A stretch of DNA of 64,000 nt. It comes from Clitoria ternatea (lineage: Eukaryota > Streptophyta > Magnoliopsida > Fabales > Fabaceae). The notes beneath the pieces were generated by a model. It saw only the letters and a program-made list of their open reading frames with translations, was not told the origin of the DNA and searched no databases. Position numbers and translations under genes: made by a program. Positions 1 to 12,317 of this stretch are shown here, piece after piece (within the stretch, counting starts at the first letter, position 1; each line of letters begins with the position of its first letter). The stretch lies in contig CM075673.1 in the NCBI GenBank assembly GCA_037962975.1, forward strand, positions 155,950,667 to 156,014,666, given 5' to 3'.

Positions 1-1381
1 ACTAAAGTCAAAATGAGGGGTAACTATATCGATCAATCGTCTACACCACACAATTTACACATATATCAATTATATATCATCATCCTTTCAAAATAATTCA
101 CAATATTTTGTCACGACATTCAACCATCGCCCTAGGACCTCTAATTAAGCCACTAGGGCATACTTTCTCTTTTATCTTATTTCAAATCACATCTTCAGTT
201 CTCAATTAAAAATCTTCAATAATCTCTCTCATCAATGCCCATAAACCTGCGATCAATTTCATATAAATTATAACTTCTCATTCACACATTTTAAGTACAA
301 CATTTCCACTCTTAATTTGTAATTCTCAACGATCTTCATACAATTACAATCATAAAATATGATACTCACATCATCAATCAATTCATTACTTATCACCACA
401 ATTTAACTAAATATATCTAACATCATTCATTCATATATATATATATATATATAAAATTTAATATACTTAAACTATCCTACCATTTTCCTATATGCCAGAA
501 TCGCAGTTAATATTTTTTCATTAATTTATACACCAAGTACACCCCCTTATTACCTCGCTTCCAAGCCTTCGAGACTTTTTTCGCAATGCCAAATATCTAG
601 AACAAAGGAATTTACTAAATAAGTTCAGCATTTTAACTTCCAAAGCTATAATCCATTTTATCGAAATAATCCCAAATTCATTTCGAAGGATTTTGAAGCT
701 TAGCTCAACTAGTTTCTTTCCTTCTTCCAAGCTCTGCCTCGACTAACGACCTGTCGGTACTTGGTTAATCACCTAACAACATCGAAACGAATACCCATTA
801 ACCACTTATCGATACCCATTGTACAAAGCTTTATTTTCAAGCTTAAAATACAAGAATTAATGGAAACTAAAAAACTCCATAAAATCTTTCATTTTTGGTT
901 TTGAGAGAGAACTAATGCAAATGTAAGTTGAAACCACCAATTGACTCCCCTTGGCTTCACGATTCTAAAAATACGTTTAATTTTGAGTTTCAACAAGAAA
1001 TCAAGCTCCAAGTATGCCATTCAATGGTACGACCACGAAAGAGGGAAATGAGAGCTTTTGTTTTTTTTCTCATGCGATAAGAAGAAAGTGAAAGGAAGAA
1101 AATGTTTTATGCATAAAGGCATATTTGTCTTTTCACCCTTTTTTTCTTTTTTCTTTTAGATTTTTTCTTTATCTTCATTAATTTAACTTTTAACGATAGT
1201 AATTTATATTTTACCATACTAGTTTAATTTAATCTATAATTTCTCAATTTCCCCCACAAAACCAATTATTTCAATTTTATTGATTTAATAATCTCTCCAA
1301 TTTATTCAATTTAATACTCAATATCATTTAATATATCTTATGCGGCACAATTAGTTAAATTTAATAACATGAATGTTGCAG
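1..1381 (-). mobile_element. Truncated long LTR (gypsy-type), minus strand, cut by the window edge
   Basis: Read on the minus strand, this block starts TGCAACATTCATG at 1381, a degenerate version of the TGTAACATCC start seen in four LTRs further right. It continues as A+T-rich DNA, then a leader-like stretch near 1140-1000, then GAGGTAATAAGGGGGTG near 541-555. That last motif closely matches the GAGGTAAGGGGGTG of the solo LTR at 12323-15836. The other end lies outside the window, so length and target duplication are unknown. No coding capacity is visible. Confidence 0.45.
434..453. repeat. (AT)n microsatellite
   Basis: About ten AT dinucleotides inside the truncated LTR. Confidence 0.85.
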
Positions 1382-1493
1382 TGGTGGGGATGGTTGTGAT
1401 GGTAGTGGTTGCAACGACAATGACGGTGGTGTTTGTGGTCATACAATGGTGGTGGTGGTAGCGATGATGGTGGTCACAATGGGGGTGGTGTTG
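1382..1493 (+). repeat. GGT/GAT-rich low-complexity tract, left part
   Basis: Strand-asymmetric tract of GGTGGT, GATGGT and similar triplets, with G and T on the plus strand. A similar tract resumes at 2690 beyond the Copia-like LTR fragment, so the two may once have been one. Confidence 0.7.
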
Positions 1494-2605
1494 AAAGCTT
1501 GCACTAAGAGTCTATATGTTTAGGACGTATCACTTTATTGAATAAAAGAAAACTATTCCTAAATTATCCCTACTCAGGTATTAAAGCAGGGACATATAAT
1601 TACATTAAGATTAATGTGTGAAAGTACTGATAATCTAATCTCATAGATCATGGATATATCCAATATCAAGTCATTACGCAACTATATATTAAAAGTAATG
1701 ATGTACTGAATGGACCCGTCATTAAAACATTACATGAATTATTACATGAATGTCATAAATGGTTATCAATGTAATAATGGTATATGTAGTCATTCGACCT
1801 AAAGTCACTACAATTTCTACATGAGAAATTTGTTGTTTTAACACATCAAAGGTAAGGTGATCACAAAGGTTGTAATTAGGTAATGAAAATCATGCATGTG
1901 AATGATGTAGATGAGATTTGTCTCTTCTATAGAACGAGAATGATGTTTATGGACCACTTGATGGAGTAAGACCAAAGGAATCCATGACCATGCTAGGTAG
2001 GATAAATATTTGATATTTATTAAAGTAAAGTATACTCTGATATCAAGTAAAACGAATTACTCTATACAAGAATAATGATGACTTTGCCTTGGGCCAAATT
2101 AGATATTGTGACAAAAGGACCAAATATAAAGCTTATCACTTATAAGTTATATCAATTTGATATTTATATTTGGATAATGATAAGTCGCTATATGGAGCTT
2201 AGTATACTATATTAAATACAAAATATTTATATTTAACATAAACCAAACATTTTTTCTATAGGGTTACACATATAGAGTAAGCCCACCGGAGGACAATGTT
2301 TATTTTAATTGAACTAAAATTAAAATTATTGTGCCTAACTCAATTAAAATAAGTAAAGAGTCAATTTCACTAAGGATTACTTATTAGGTCATACCTGGGC
2401 TTATAAATAGAACGAGAGGTTCATAGGTCACACTCTTGTGATACAAAAAATTTTGTAAATTGTTGTGGAGGTTGTGCTTCAGTAAACTGGCATTTGAACG
2501 CATAAAATTTGGTAGAGTTGTTCGTGTGAATTCCTTAAGGCAAAGGCTGCTACTGCTCCAAAGTTTTATTTCTACACTATACGAGGTTTGATTTAAAAGG
2601 TCCTT
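1494..2605 (+). mobile_element. Degenerate Copia-like LTR, plus strand
   Basis: The block aligns along most of its length with the reverse complement of the solo LTR at 34329-35588. Shared landmarks in the same order include 'attcctaaa..tccct' near 1552, 'acattaagattaatgtgtg' near 1603, 'tcatggatatatcca' near 1648, 'gtcactacaatttctaca' near 1805, 'tggaccacttgat' near 1950, 'ccatgaccatgctagg' near 1982 and 'atagggttacacatatagagtaa' near 2259. The copy is much more diverged than the one at 34 kb. The last ~100 bp parallel that LTR's leader, with GAGGTTTGATT where the other has GAGGTAAACCC. I found no target duplication. Confidence 0.65.
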
Positions 2606-2689
2606 AAAGTATATCAAGTTTTGGTAATATGAAAGATGGATTTTTGTAAGGACCTTTGGGAATCTTGACCGTTGAGGATTCTTTACATG

Positions 2690-3035
2690 TGGTGATGATG
2701 GTAATAGAAGTGATGGTGGTGGTTATAGGGGCGATGATAGTGGTGAGTGTTGTGGTGGTAAGCTTGTTGATGAGGGTAACAATAGTTGAGATAGTGGTAG
2801 TTACAATGGTGGTGGAGGGCATGGTGATGGTAGGAACGACAGTGGTGGTGGTGGCGACAGTAGTGGTGGTGGTTATGACAATGAAGGTGATATATGGTTG
2901 TCCCAATGGTGGTGAGGGGTGCGGTGATGTTAGGAATGACAATGGTGATGGTGGCGGTGACGACAGTGGCAATGGTAGTTATGGTGGTAAGGTGGTGTTA
3001 ATGGTAGTGGTGGATAACGAAGATTACCACCAATT
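2690..3035 (+). repeat. GGT/GAT-rich low-complexity tract, right part
   Basis: Imperfect triplet repeat of GGT, GAT and GGC with strong strand asymmetry. It creates open frames on both strands (for example 2656-3042 plus and 2604-2972 minus) whose predicted proteins are only V/M- or T/I-rich. I do not treat these as genes. Confidence 0.75.
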
Positions 3036-3049
3036 TTTATAAAACTAAA

Positions 3050-3534
3050 AACATAAATAAAGAAACCATTTTTTATATTTTATAGAATGACTAAAAACCA
3101 TTTTGAAAATGAGTAAAAACTCAATTTAAAACCTTTTTTAGCTAAATAAGTTTTTATTTTCAAATTGATTTTTAAAAATAAAAAATCAGAAACTCGCAAT
3201 TACCTCAAACGGGCCTTAAGCGATGTTGGACTTCTTGCCAAAATAGAACATAAACCTTAAGTCGACTTTAAGCTTTAAGGTCGTGTAGAGTCACATGTGG
3301 TCTATGTCCTCCTCCTAGCACTAGTGTTCTAACAAAAGTGTATGACATAATTAGAGGCATGGTATCATTTATTATCCATTTTAGTTATGATACGTCTCAT
3401 AATTTACCGTGTAAATCTATATTTAGGATCACCACATCGTATGAATTATTTGTTTTGGCTGTTAATGCGTATATATGTCTCATGATCCCCAAAGTGTTTG
3501 CAAACTACTCTTGACCCTATCTCTAAAATGATAT
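3050..3534. other. Non-coding stretch, no recognisable feature
   Basis: A+T-rich DNA with no recognisable gene, RNA or bounded repeat. Confidence 0.5.
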
Positions 3535-4215
3535 ATGAACTGGTTTGAACCGGGGTCAAGGATCCGGTGTGGGACCAGCCACAAATGATATTGGTTGAAA
3601 GAGATTTATACACCGGTACAATGGGTATTCAGTATTGTTCCCTTTATCTCAGTGGGAGAATAAAGGTCTTGTAGTCCAGGAGATCTTTCACACCAGGCTT
3701 TCGCGTTGCTGAGGGGCGAAAGGTGGTGTCACCTGCAAAGATTCTCCGATGTTCAAGTCAGTAACCAGAAAAGGAATTCAAGGTTTCTAAAGCGTAAGTT
3801 CGGGAATGAGTCTAACGTACCAGAGTAGTGAAGATATTGGTATTTATATACATGCATGCGGAGAATCAAGAGTCCTTTTAGGGTTAAGGGACCAATCGTA
3901 CATTGTGTCTGTACGATTCTGACACACGACGTGGGCGCCTCCGCGTCTCTTGCAAACGTTCCCCTGTACCTATACCTTGTACTATTTGTCAGGTGACATG
4001 GAAGTTTTCCGGTGTTCTAGGTGCTGACCTGGACTTCCGGTATAGATATGAATCTAATACGGGGTTAGAGTCCGGAGGTTTACCTGTGACACTAGTAGCT
4101 AGTGCAAGAATAGATGAAATCACCACATTGCCCAAGTGTCGGTATCGAGACCGGATCAATATATATGGAACTTATTACTATGGAACTATTTCCAACTGTC
4201 AATTTTGTTTCTTGT
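3535..4215 (+). mobile_element. LTR fragment of the 'ACCGGGGTCAAG' family, copy 1
   Basis: Contains 'accggggtcaag' near 3549, 'ggtgtcacctgcaaagattc' near 3725 and 'tatcgagaccggatca' near 4143. The same landmarks in the same order and strand occur at 61575-62330, where they lead into a retroelement ORF. A weaker third copy lies near 43405-43830. Boundaries are approximate and no target duplication was found. The 104-codon frame inside has no recognisable domain. Confidence 0.6.
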
Positions 4216-6534
4216 AAATCTTTGAAGGGGATAGCATCATATGTATTTTGATCTTAGTCTTAAAATTTGATATTAAGTCTAACTCAATCAATTTAAAAGT
4301 TAACTTATGAATTAAAGTTTGTAAATTTAAGACCTATTCCTCACCTTAGGATTGGACATTTGAATACCCTTCACACCTTAGGATCAGACATATACATTCA
4401 AGATTAGTTAGACTTTGATATCATATTAGAAATGACAGACCTAATTAGTCTACATAAAAGATAACTATATCTAAATTAAAGGTTACAAGCTTTATAAGAA
4501 TCATATTCTTAACAAACTTGAAAAACTCACTAATTATGAGTTTAGGCTTGTCATAAATCTTATATCAGGTATAAGGACCATATTCTTGGACAATATGAGG
4601 CACACACCCCTTAAGCTTAGGACTAAATTGCAGGTAACTCAAAATTCAAAACTACTTCTCAAGATTCAATATCATCTTACATTTAATATTAAACTTAACT
4701 TAATCCTAAAAGTTGGATTATAAATTGAGTATTATCACAAATCGCATCTCATACCGTGTTCAATATGAGACATCTTAGCACTTATATTTTCTTATTTAGA
4801 AAAACACTTGTGTATCCTGTCCAAATCAAAAATCAAAAATAAAATTATTTTATTAAAAATTATATAATAATTATGTAGAAATTAGAATAGATTAACATTA
4901 ATAATAATCTTAAATAATTTTTTTAAATTTTTTTATCCTATACAAAATTGGATATGTTAGAGAAATTCTTCTTCATGCATTGATAAAAATAAGATACGCG
5001 GATAGCCTATCATGTGCCTTACTTGATGACTGCAAATCATGTTTCCTTTAATACATGTTGGATTTCAATGGGGCAAAAAATCAAAGGGATGGCAACAACC
5101 GGTCAGATTCTCAATAATGAATATGATCATTGTGGTTGTATAGTGCCAAATTATCTTCCCACAAGAATGTTGAAAAAAAATTCCTTTCAATGGGGAAAAT
5201 AAAAATGTAGTTTAAACGGAATAATTGTTATATTTTCTTCAATAAATTTTAATAAATTTTTTATTTTAAAATATAAATAAAAAATATTTTTAATATTATA
5301 AAATATTTATTTATTAAATATATTATCCTTGTATATATTCTCAACTATTAATTACTTAATAAATTTTTAGATTTTTACATGGGAGAAAATGTGTTGTCAT
5401 CAACACTTGGCACATTTCATTTGAGTCACTATTGGAATCCTATGAATCATTGTTAAATTTCAATTTTGTTGGACGGGGGTTCTGTCACCTCTCCAAACAT
5501 AAGTTTTTACATCCTATACAATATAAAATGATAAAAAAAAGACTTATCTGACTAATTTTGATGTCATTATCGATTTTCTTGTCACAAAATAAATTTTCTA
5601 CACTTTTGGTATTATAATACAATATTTTTACACTATATGAAACTCAAACATTTTTTTACACTTTTGTTAATGAACACTAGTACATGCAACAATAATGAAC
5701 ACGTTTTTTTATTTTTTATTTTTCTTTTTTTCATTTAGATTTTATTTACACTTTTAAAAAAATTATAATATTCTATTTTCATATTTCATCTTATCACCTG
5801 TATGCTTTTTTTTAATCTCTTTTTGCATATTTACACTTACCTCGCACCGCATGAAAGCCAATCATTATACTAGTCTGTGACGAATAAACAACTAGTAGTT
5901 AATCATAAGTAAATGAAAGTTGGAGTACCTTACACAATTTTAACATATATCATTGTCTCTTTGGTTCTAAGATTATCCGACATTGGATTTTGAAAATCAA
6001 GTTTGTAAAAAATTCCACCAGAAAACGAGATATTGCGCTTGTTTAATAATTAAGATGGAAGATGATGATGATGATGATGTATGTCTGAACAGTACGTAGT
6101 AGTAATCAATGGCTACACACTCTTAACTGCAGTTAACACTGTGGGGTCTATAGAAGGTCACCGCACAGACCAATATCAGATAGAGAGAGAGAGAAGACGA
6201 AATATTGATCAATTCAATGACAAGCTTAGTCCTCTCAGAGTAAGTTAAGGGCAAAAGGAATGAGAGAGACTTCAACTTGATAGAGAGGAAGAGACATGTG
6301 ACTGATTTTGTATGTGTATATATTTGTTGCATTCATTGATGTCCAGTAAATGGTTGGTGTCCCCAACTCTATATATTTTCTTCAAAATTTACTTTATTCA
6401 TATACTAACGTAACTGATATCACTTTTAAATGTTCGAATCATATACTTTTTTTAACTAGAATTGTAGTGTGATTTTATTACGACATGAATATATATACTT
6501 TGTTAATATTATGGTGTTGTTGGTGCCCCCACAC
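4216..6534. other. Gene-free A+T-rich interval
   Basis: No coding sequence or RNA gene can be supported. A short (GAT)n run lies at 6060-6079 and a GA-rich run near 6181-6196. The clusters resembling 'caccttaggat' near 4343 and 4377 are a local duplication only. Confidence 0.5.
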
Positions 6535-6537
6535 TAA

Positions 6538-6713
6538 GGGTCCGTATGGTTTCCAGTTGGGGAAACAGAGTTGGGGAAATGGAGAAATTTAAAGGTTGAT
6601 ATTGATCCTTCACGCCGTTCGAGATAGTCAAAACTCCGTTTGACCGTAGGATTTATTTTTGGGGTTGGTCAAACCGAGGTTTGACCAACCAAACCAAATA
6701 ACCAAACAGGTTC
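6538..6713. mobile_element. Tourist-like MITE, copy 1 (TAA target duplication)
   Basis: A 176-bp unit begins GGGTCCGTATGG and ends CCAAACAGGTTC, imperfect terminal inverted repeats of the general form GGGTYYGTTTGG. It is flanked on both sides by TAA (6535-6537 and 6714-6716), the duplication expected for PIF/Harbinger-type elements. The interior ('agttggggaaac', 'ttgatatt', 'cacgccgttcga', 'cagtcaaaactc') is shared with the copy at 7555-7755. Confidence 0.65.
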
Positions 6714-6734
6714 TAAGAGTACTATGGTGGAAGG

Positions 6735-7190
6735 GCCATATGATGATTGATGAGTGTATGTAATGTATATGTCTGGAAGAAAAGAGAGAATGCACGTGGA
6801 AGTCAGTGCCATGCATGAGAGACCCCCCAAAAGGTATAAATGCTTGGCCTCCTCCAAAATAGTACTGTGTCCTTAAGCAAAGGGTGGTAGGAAAGGGAGG
6901 GAGTGAGAGGTGGACACGTGTAAGGTGTGATGGAGAGGGGATGGTACGGATGGAAGGCGTTTTCAGGTGGAAAGGCTATAGGCAGGCATGCCATACACAC
7001 ACACACAACACACTGTGTAGATGATGGTGCACAAACAGTGAGGTCAGAGACTCAGAATTGCTGAACAATACAGTGAGGAGTGGACTCATATCTGTTTCAA
7101 TGTTGTGTTGCCATTAAGCTGCTTGCTTCTTGTTTGTTATTGTTATAGGTAGCCTTTCCTCGAAAGGTCAGTTCAAATGTCTGCATCGAT
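6735..7190 (+). promoter_or_regulatory. Possible relic host promoter with two G-boxes and a TATA-like box
   Basis: This interval is more G+C-rich and less repetitive than its surroundings. It has CACGTG cores near 6794 and 6915, the second in ACACGTGTA context, and a TATAAAT near 6835. No ORF or known microRNA follows downstream that I can recognise. It could be the promoter of a non-coding transcript, a displaced gene promoter, or chance. Confidence 0.25.
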
Positions 7191-7419
7191 CGCATCCTTC
7201 ACATGCACTCATTGTCTTGTCAAATCATTTGGAATCATTAAACATCATCATCTCATACTTTTAAACTACCATATATAATATCTTAGCACTCCCTCGTGCT
7301 GCCCAACAACTAATTTAATTTATATCGTGTTAAATTTAGATATTATTAAAATTTAATCCTATTGAACACTGCTTTATTAGTAGATATATATTCACTCGTG
7401 TTGAATGTATAGTTTTAGG

Positions 7420-7551
7420 GTTTTTTTTATAGTCGTGGGAATAGAAAAATTTAAGGGTTGATATTAATGTTTTATGTCGTTAGAGACAGTCAAAACTCTA
7501 TTTAACCGTAGGATTTATTTTTGGGGTTGGTCAAACTGAGGTTTGACTAAC
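7420..7551. mobile_element. Partial Tourist-like MITE, copy 2
   Basis: Shares the interior of copies 1 and 3 ('gaaaaatttaagggttgata', 'gagacagtcaaaactct', 'gtaggatttatttttggggt', 'tcaaactgaggtttgac') but lacks a recognisable left end. It abuts copy 3 directly. Confidence 0.6.
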
Positions 7552-7554
7552 TAA

Positions 7555-7755
7555 GAGGGTGTTTGGTCTGCAGTTGGGGAAACAAAGTTGGGTTGAAGTG
7601 AAAAATTTTAAGGTTGATATTAATCATCCACGCCGTTCGAAACAGTCAAAACTCTGTTTCACTGTAGGACCGAAAACCTCCTTCTCCTCAACGGAGTCCA
7701 ACCTCCGTTTGCAACATTCCCAAACAGCCTGTAAGTTGAATAACCAAACATAGTC
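7555..7755. mobile_element. Tourist-like MITE, copy 3
   Basis: Begins GAGGGTGTTTGG and ends CCAAACATAGTC, flanked by TAA on the left (7552-7554) and TTA on the right (7756-7758). Both are TWA-type sites, but they do not match each other, so the duplication has mutated or the boundary is off by a base. The 64-codon frame inside is a by-product. Confidence 0.6.
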
Positions 7756-7758
7756 TTA

Positions 7759-8567
7759 GGTGTAAGGGAATTTGTTAAGATATTGAAGTAACTTTCATAT
7801 CAATTAGGTATATGACCAGTATACATTTTATATATGAAACTTAAAGTAACCTTTAATTTATGAACTCGTTTTTGAGTTGCGTTATGTTTTTATTTACCCA
7901 AATTTTACATGTATTTACCTAGATTTATCATTATATAAGAGCCTTTCTTAAATATGTTATTTGAGCCACTTAAATATAACCAAATAAAAGTATGATATAT
8001 GATAAGGCTAATTATCATCCTATGAAATAATTTATTTAATTCCCAAATTTAACAAAACCAACATTCATTAGTTATAAATATTACTAATATACAAGTTGAC
8101 GTTTTCCTTTTATAAATTAGCTTTTGATTTGAATTACACGTGATATTAGAATTTCACTTGCCTATCATAAATATCAAGGCATGTAAACCCCCTGGTCTTA
8201 TTTATTTCTTATCTTTTTTTTTTCAATTTTCACCACATATGATTTTGCACCTTATTTTCTTATAAGTATTATTTTGGACATTTTTATCTATTTGTTAAAA
8301 ATCCTTATTATGTTGGACTTTTATCTTGTATATATAATATTCAATTTTTCCGCATGTAATTAAAAAGTTACTAACGAAATGTGAAAAGTGTGATAAAACA
8401 TAATTACAAATTAAATATTCATTCAATTGGTTAATAATTAAACTTCTATTTGATGACTCAAATTCAAATCATATTAATAAAACTTTGTGGTAAGTATACA
8501 TATCTAAGCTTTTGTCAAGTCTTAACATATGTTTTAGCCTTATCTAACATTTGTTAAAAAAAACCTC
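7759..8567. other. Gene-free A+T-rich interval
   Basis: No recognisable gene, RNA or bounded repeat. Confidence 0.5.
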
Positions 8568-8570
8568 TAA

Positions 8571-8960
8571 TGGTCTGATTGTTTGGAGAGAGAAAAAAAT
8601 AAGGAAAATTATAAGGAAAGAAAATATGATAAAAAAATTTTTATCTTTGTTTGTTTGAAAAGAAAAAGAAAAAATTTTATGGGACTCAACAAAAGTTAAT
8701 TCTATCAAAAGATAAAAGATTATTATAATTAAAATTTTAAATATAAAATTAAATTTATTTCTTATGCAACTAATTCATTTTCATCTGTATTCCTTTTATC
8801 AATCTAAATAACAAAAAAATATTTTCTCCACTTCTTTTATTTATATTTATATTTATATCTATTCAAACAATATACTTTTTTTATCTTATTTCCACCGTAT
8901 TTCTTTTTTCCTATTTTTTTATTTTTTAATTCTATTTTATTTCTCCATCCAAACGAAACC
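8571..8960. mobile_element. Tourist-like MITE with TAA duplication (390 bp)
   Basis: Left end TGGTCTGATTGTTTGG and right end CCAAACGAAACC form imperfect inverted repeats. TAA flanks both sides (8568-8570 and 8961-8963). The interior is A+T-rich and unrelated to the three MITEs at 6.5-7.8 kb apart from the terminal GTTTGG core. Confidence 0.55.
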
Positions 8961-8963
8961 TAA

Positions 8964-10795
8964 GAGTTTTAGAATGATCCATCTAGAGCTTTGTTTACAT
9001 AGATAATTAAATGGATGTAGAAGTCTTTCCAAAAAAAAAAAAGGATGTAGAAGATATACTAGATAAATTAGTCACTTCTAACCATGCCTATGACTATTTC
9101 TAAAAATTATGTATATATTAATGGTGAATTGAAATAAAAAAATAAGTAGAAATTAAGAATAAAATTCGTTAATTAAATTTATTAAGATAAAAAAGATATT
9201 CAACGTATAAAATTTTTAAAAATCTTACATATTAAAATAAGTTCATATAGTTAACCAGAGAATTACGCATTTATTTTGTCACATTAAATATTCCCCGCTG
9301 TCTTATCGTACCAAAAGAAAATGAAAGGTCGTTATGAAATGATCATTTTTGTTTCTTTTGCCACCCCTGCTTATAATTTCCAGGAGAAACCAAGCGAGGA
9401 ATGTACGAGTACTTCGTAAGAATATTGTGATAAAAGGAGTTAAATAAAAAAGAACTGAATGAAATTTATGTAAACTAACAATGTCTTACGAAAAAGAAAG
9501 AGAAAAAAGTAAGTGAAATTAAATAATATTATGTGTTTCCGGGAATGTATCTTACTAGAAATATTTTTTTTATATGAGAGTGGGAGGAACGACTCTTTAT
9601 TGTATAACTATACAATAAATAGTTGAGATTAATAGCTTTCAAAGTCATGATTTTTTAAAAAACTCACATAATTAATCTCAACTATCAATTGTATTGTTGT
9701 TAGTCTAAATTCGTTTCTCTTATTCTCATCTAAGAGAATCTTTCTTATATGATACATCATTCCGAAAGAGTAATCTATATTGACATTTAATGTGAATATA
9801 AAATATTAAAAGTGAAGTTCAAATTCTAGTTAGGTCAACCAAAAACTTATTTATTAGGTCACTATCTAATTCATTTAAACTAATGAAATTTGTTTGAGAT
9901 TAAACGGATATCAAACCCGTTAATTTATTAAAAAAAAGGTGATCAACCAACAAAATTCGGTACTCCATCTATAAAATCAAATACTAATCATTAAAAATAT
10001 TATAATAAATTATTTTTTATCAAAAATATCATTTTATTCAAAGATTATTTTGATATCATTTTTAAAAAACATCTGTATTGAAAACATTATTTGGTAATAT
10101 TATTTCAGTTTTTGATGTAATAAACATATGTATTATATTTTTATTAAATATTATTTTATTAATATCAATTTAATAACATTTCAACAACGGTTGAATCACA
10201 CTAAAGTCTAAATCATAAATCAGATATATGGTATGAACAATTCATTTACTTATCCTGATTTTAAAATATTGTTAAATAATTAATTGTTGTCATAATTTAT
10301 TTTTTAAAAAAGAAAAGTGACCTATTCAAACAACTCTATTAAAGCTATTTATGTAAAACATGAATTGAGATGGAAAACAGAAAAATCGATGGTTCAACTG
10401 GCCATGTTTCTAGTCTAGAATAACCACAATATATTGAACACATAATCGGTAAAAATACTAATAAGATCATTAAGGATCATATTCTTTAAAAATTACAAAG
10501 TATTTAATTATGGTAAGACTTATAATCAAATAGGTAAAAATGGATACATTGACCAAAATATCTCGTATAAAGTTTAGCCCTACATATTACTTATAATCTT
10601 TGACCTTGGTTGAATACAAAGTGAAAAAATTTAAAAATTAAAAGCAAATTGCCCCCTAGAGTTTAAAATTACTTTGGAAAAAGCATTAAGTACATAATGT
10701 TATTATTGTGGTTCCTTGTCAGCTCTGACTCGGACTGCTGGTGGAAAACGAAAATGGATCCAAAAATATGTTACCATCATAAAGAATGGGCACGG
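8964..10795. other. Gene-free interval containing one fold-back repeat
   Basis: A+T-rich DNA without a supportable gene. The only structure I could bound is the fold-back repeat at 9572-9732. Confidence 0.5.
9572..9732. repeat. Fold-back MITE-like inverted repeat
   Basis: Two arms of about 70 bp are inverted copies of each other around a short A+T-rich loop: 'tagttgagattaat' near 9619 against 'attaatctcaacta' near 9671, with the outer arms 'atgagagtgggagg' and 'ctcttattctcat' also pairing imperfectly. No clear target duplication. It is predicted to form a long hairpin if transcribed. Confidence 0.6.
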
Positions 10796-10803
10796 GAAAA
10801 ACA

Positions 10804-11990
10804 AGCAAACACATTATTTAATTGTTTATTTTGTTATGATTAAATTAATAGATTTTTTATTTTCTAAAAATTTATATTTTTTTTCATAACTGTTGTTTGT
10901 TTAATAGTCTTTAATGTTAATTTTCTCATAAAATCACAATTTTTCATTCTTGTTATTTAAATTTGACACTTGTTATATAACATCACTTAATATGTGACGA
11001 ACCTATTAAACAAATATTAAATTTAACTTATCTCCCTTATTATCACCCCCACCCATTTGTCTTATTCACCTATAACCACCACCACCACCTTCCCACCATT
11101 ATCACCTTCATCTCTTTTCCTTACCTACACATAACCACCACCCCTCTCTTTATCCAGACACCTACTACCACCACCACCATCACCAATATTGATTCTTAAA
11201 GGTCATATTTGCATCCTGTCAAGTTTAAATTGAATCTAGAAAAATTGAATTATTTTCTAGCTAAAAGTTAGGCGTTACAAACATGTTGACATGGTTCCTT
11301 AAGTGGGCATGACAACCTTTAATGCTTTGTGCACTTTCCCTTCTTGATTTGCATGTAGTCCTTGTTATTACACAACACATGTTCCTCTTGGTCTAGCATT
11401 TTTCTTTAGTGTATGTCAAAAGAAGAATTAATGAAATTAAAGGGATGAAATGATGAAGCAATGAAGGAGAGTGGGATGTTAATATTAATAATTGTAATGG
11501 TTTCAAAGTGGAGAGGGGAAAGGGCATAAAACAGTAACATGTTTAGGCTTTTGTAAAAGTTTTGTTTCCAAACCCATTACTTCTTCCCAACGATTAATTT
11601 TGGAGGATGATTGGTTTCAAGCGTGGATGGTGATGGTGGGTGGTGATGATGGTAGGTTGGTGGGAAAAGACGTGGTGATGGGAGGGTGGTGGTGGTGCTT
11701 GTTGGGGATGAAGATGGGTAAGGAAAATGAGTGTGGATGATGTAGGGAAGATGGTAGTGGTGTTTGTCAGTGGGAAACGAAAAGGGGTGGGGTTGATGAT
11801 GGTGGTTGTGAGATAGATAAATCAAATTAGGAATTTGGTTAATAAGTACCTCATATAGTAAGTGATGTGGAGTAACACATGTCAAATATTTGACACAAAC
11901 AAAATTAACGATTTTGTAAGAAAGTTAACGTCAAGGATCTATTAACTCGATTATAACAAAGTGGGGGACTAAGTAATGTGCTTATTACAA
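10804..11990. mobile_element. Long-TIR Mutator-like or fold-back element
   Basis: The left ~190 bp and right ~190 bp are inverted copies. Matching landmarks include 'acacattatttaa' against the complement of 'ttaagtaatgtgc', 'gttatgattaaattaatag' against the complement of the region near 11945, and 'atcactta' near 10981 against 'taagtgat' near 11860. The inverted relation extends inward as an ACC-rich tract (about 11040-11180) facing a GGT-rich tract (about 11600-11800). An 8-bp direct repeat GAAAAACA flanks the unit (10796-10803 and 11991-11998), consistent with a Mutator-like insertion. No transposase is encoded; the minus frame 11577-11885 only reads the GGT tract. Confidence 0.6.
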
Positions 11991-11998
11991 GAAAAACA

Positions 11999-12317
11999 TA
12001 GTGAAGAGTAAATATACATCCCAATCCCAATGAGACTAGATAAACACTACAAAGAAATTTGAAAGGCGTTAACTTTGAATTCTCTCACCCTAAAAGCATT
12101 CATGGATTTATAATTATTAATAAAATCACTCACTATCACATATTAATTGGAAAACGTTAGATGCAACATTGAGTAGGAAAATTAGAGCATGTGATCTCAT
12201 AGTGAATTTTATGTGTATCCCTCTTAAAATTATAACTTTTAAATATAAATGGCAACCACTTAAATGGGAAAGGTATTATATAATGTACTTGTATTTAGAC
12301 TCACGTCTCAAAAAATC
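11999..12317. other. Gene-free interval
   Basis: A+T-rich DNA, nothing recognised. Confidence 0.5.

Noticed and set aside
2604..3042. Overlapping frames on both strands (122 and 128 codons)
   Set aside because: Both are read through a GGT/GAT triplet repeat, which has few stops in any frame. The predicted proteins are V/M- or T/I-rich only.
11577..11885. Minus frame of 102 codons, H/P/T-rich
   Set aside because: Read through the GGT-rich arm of the fold-back element.
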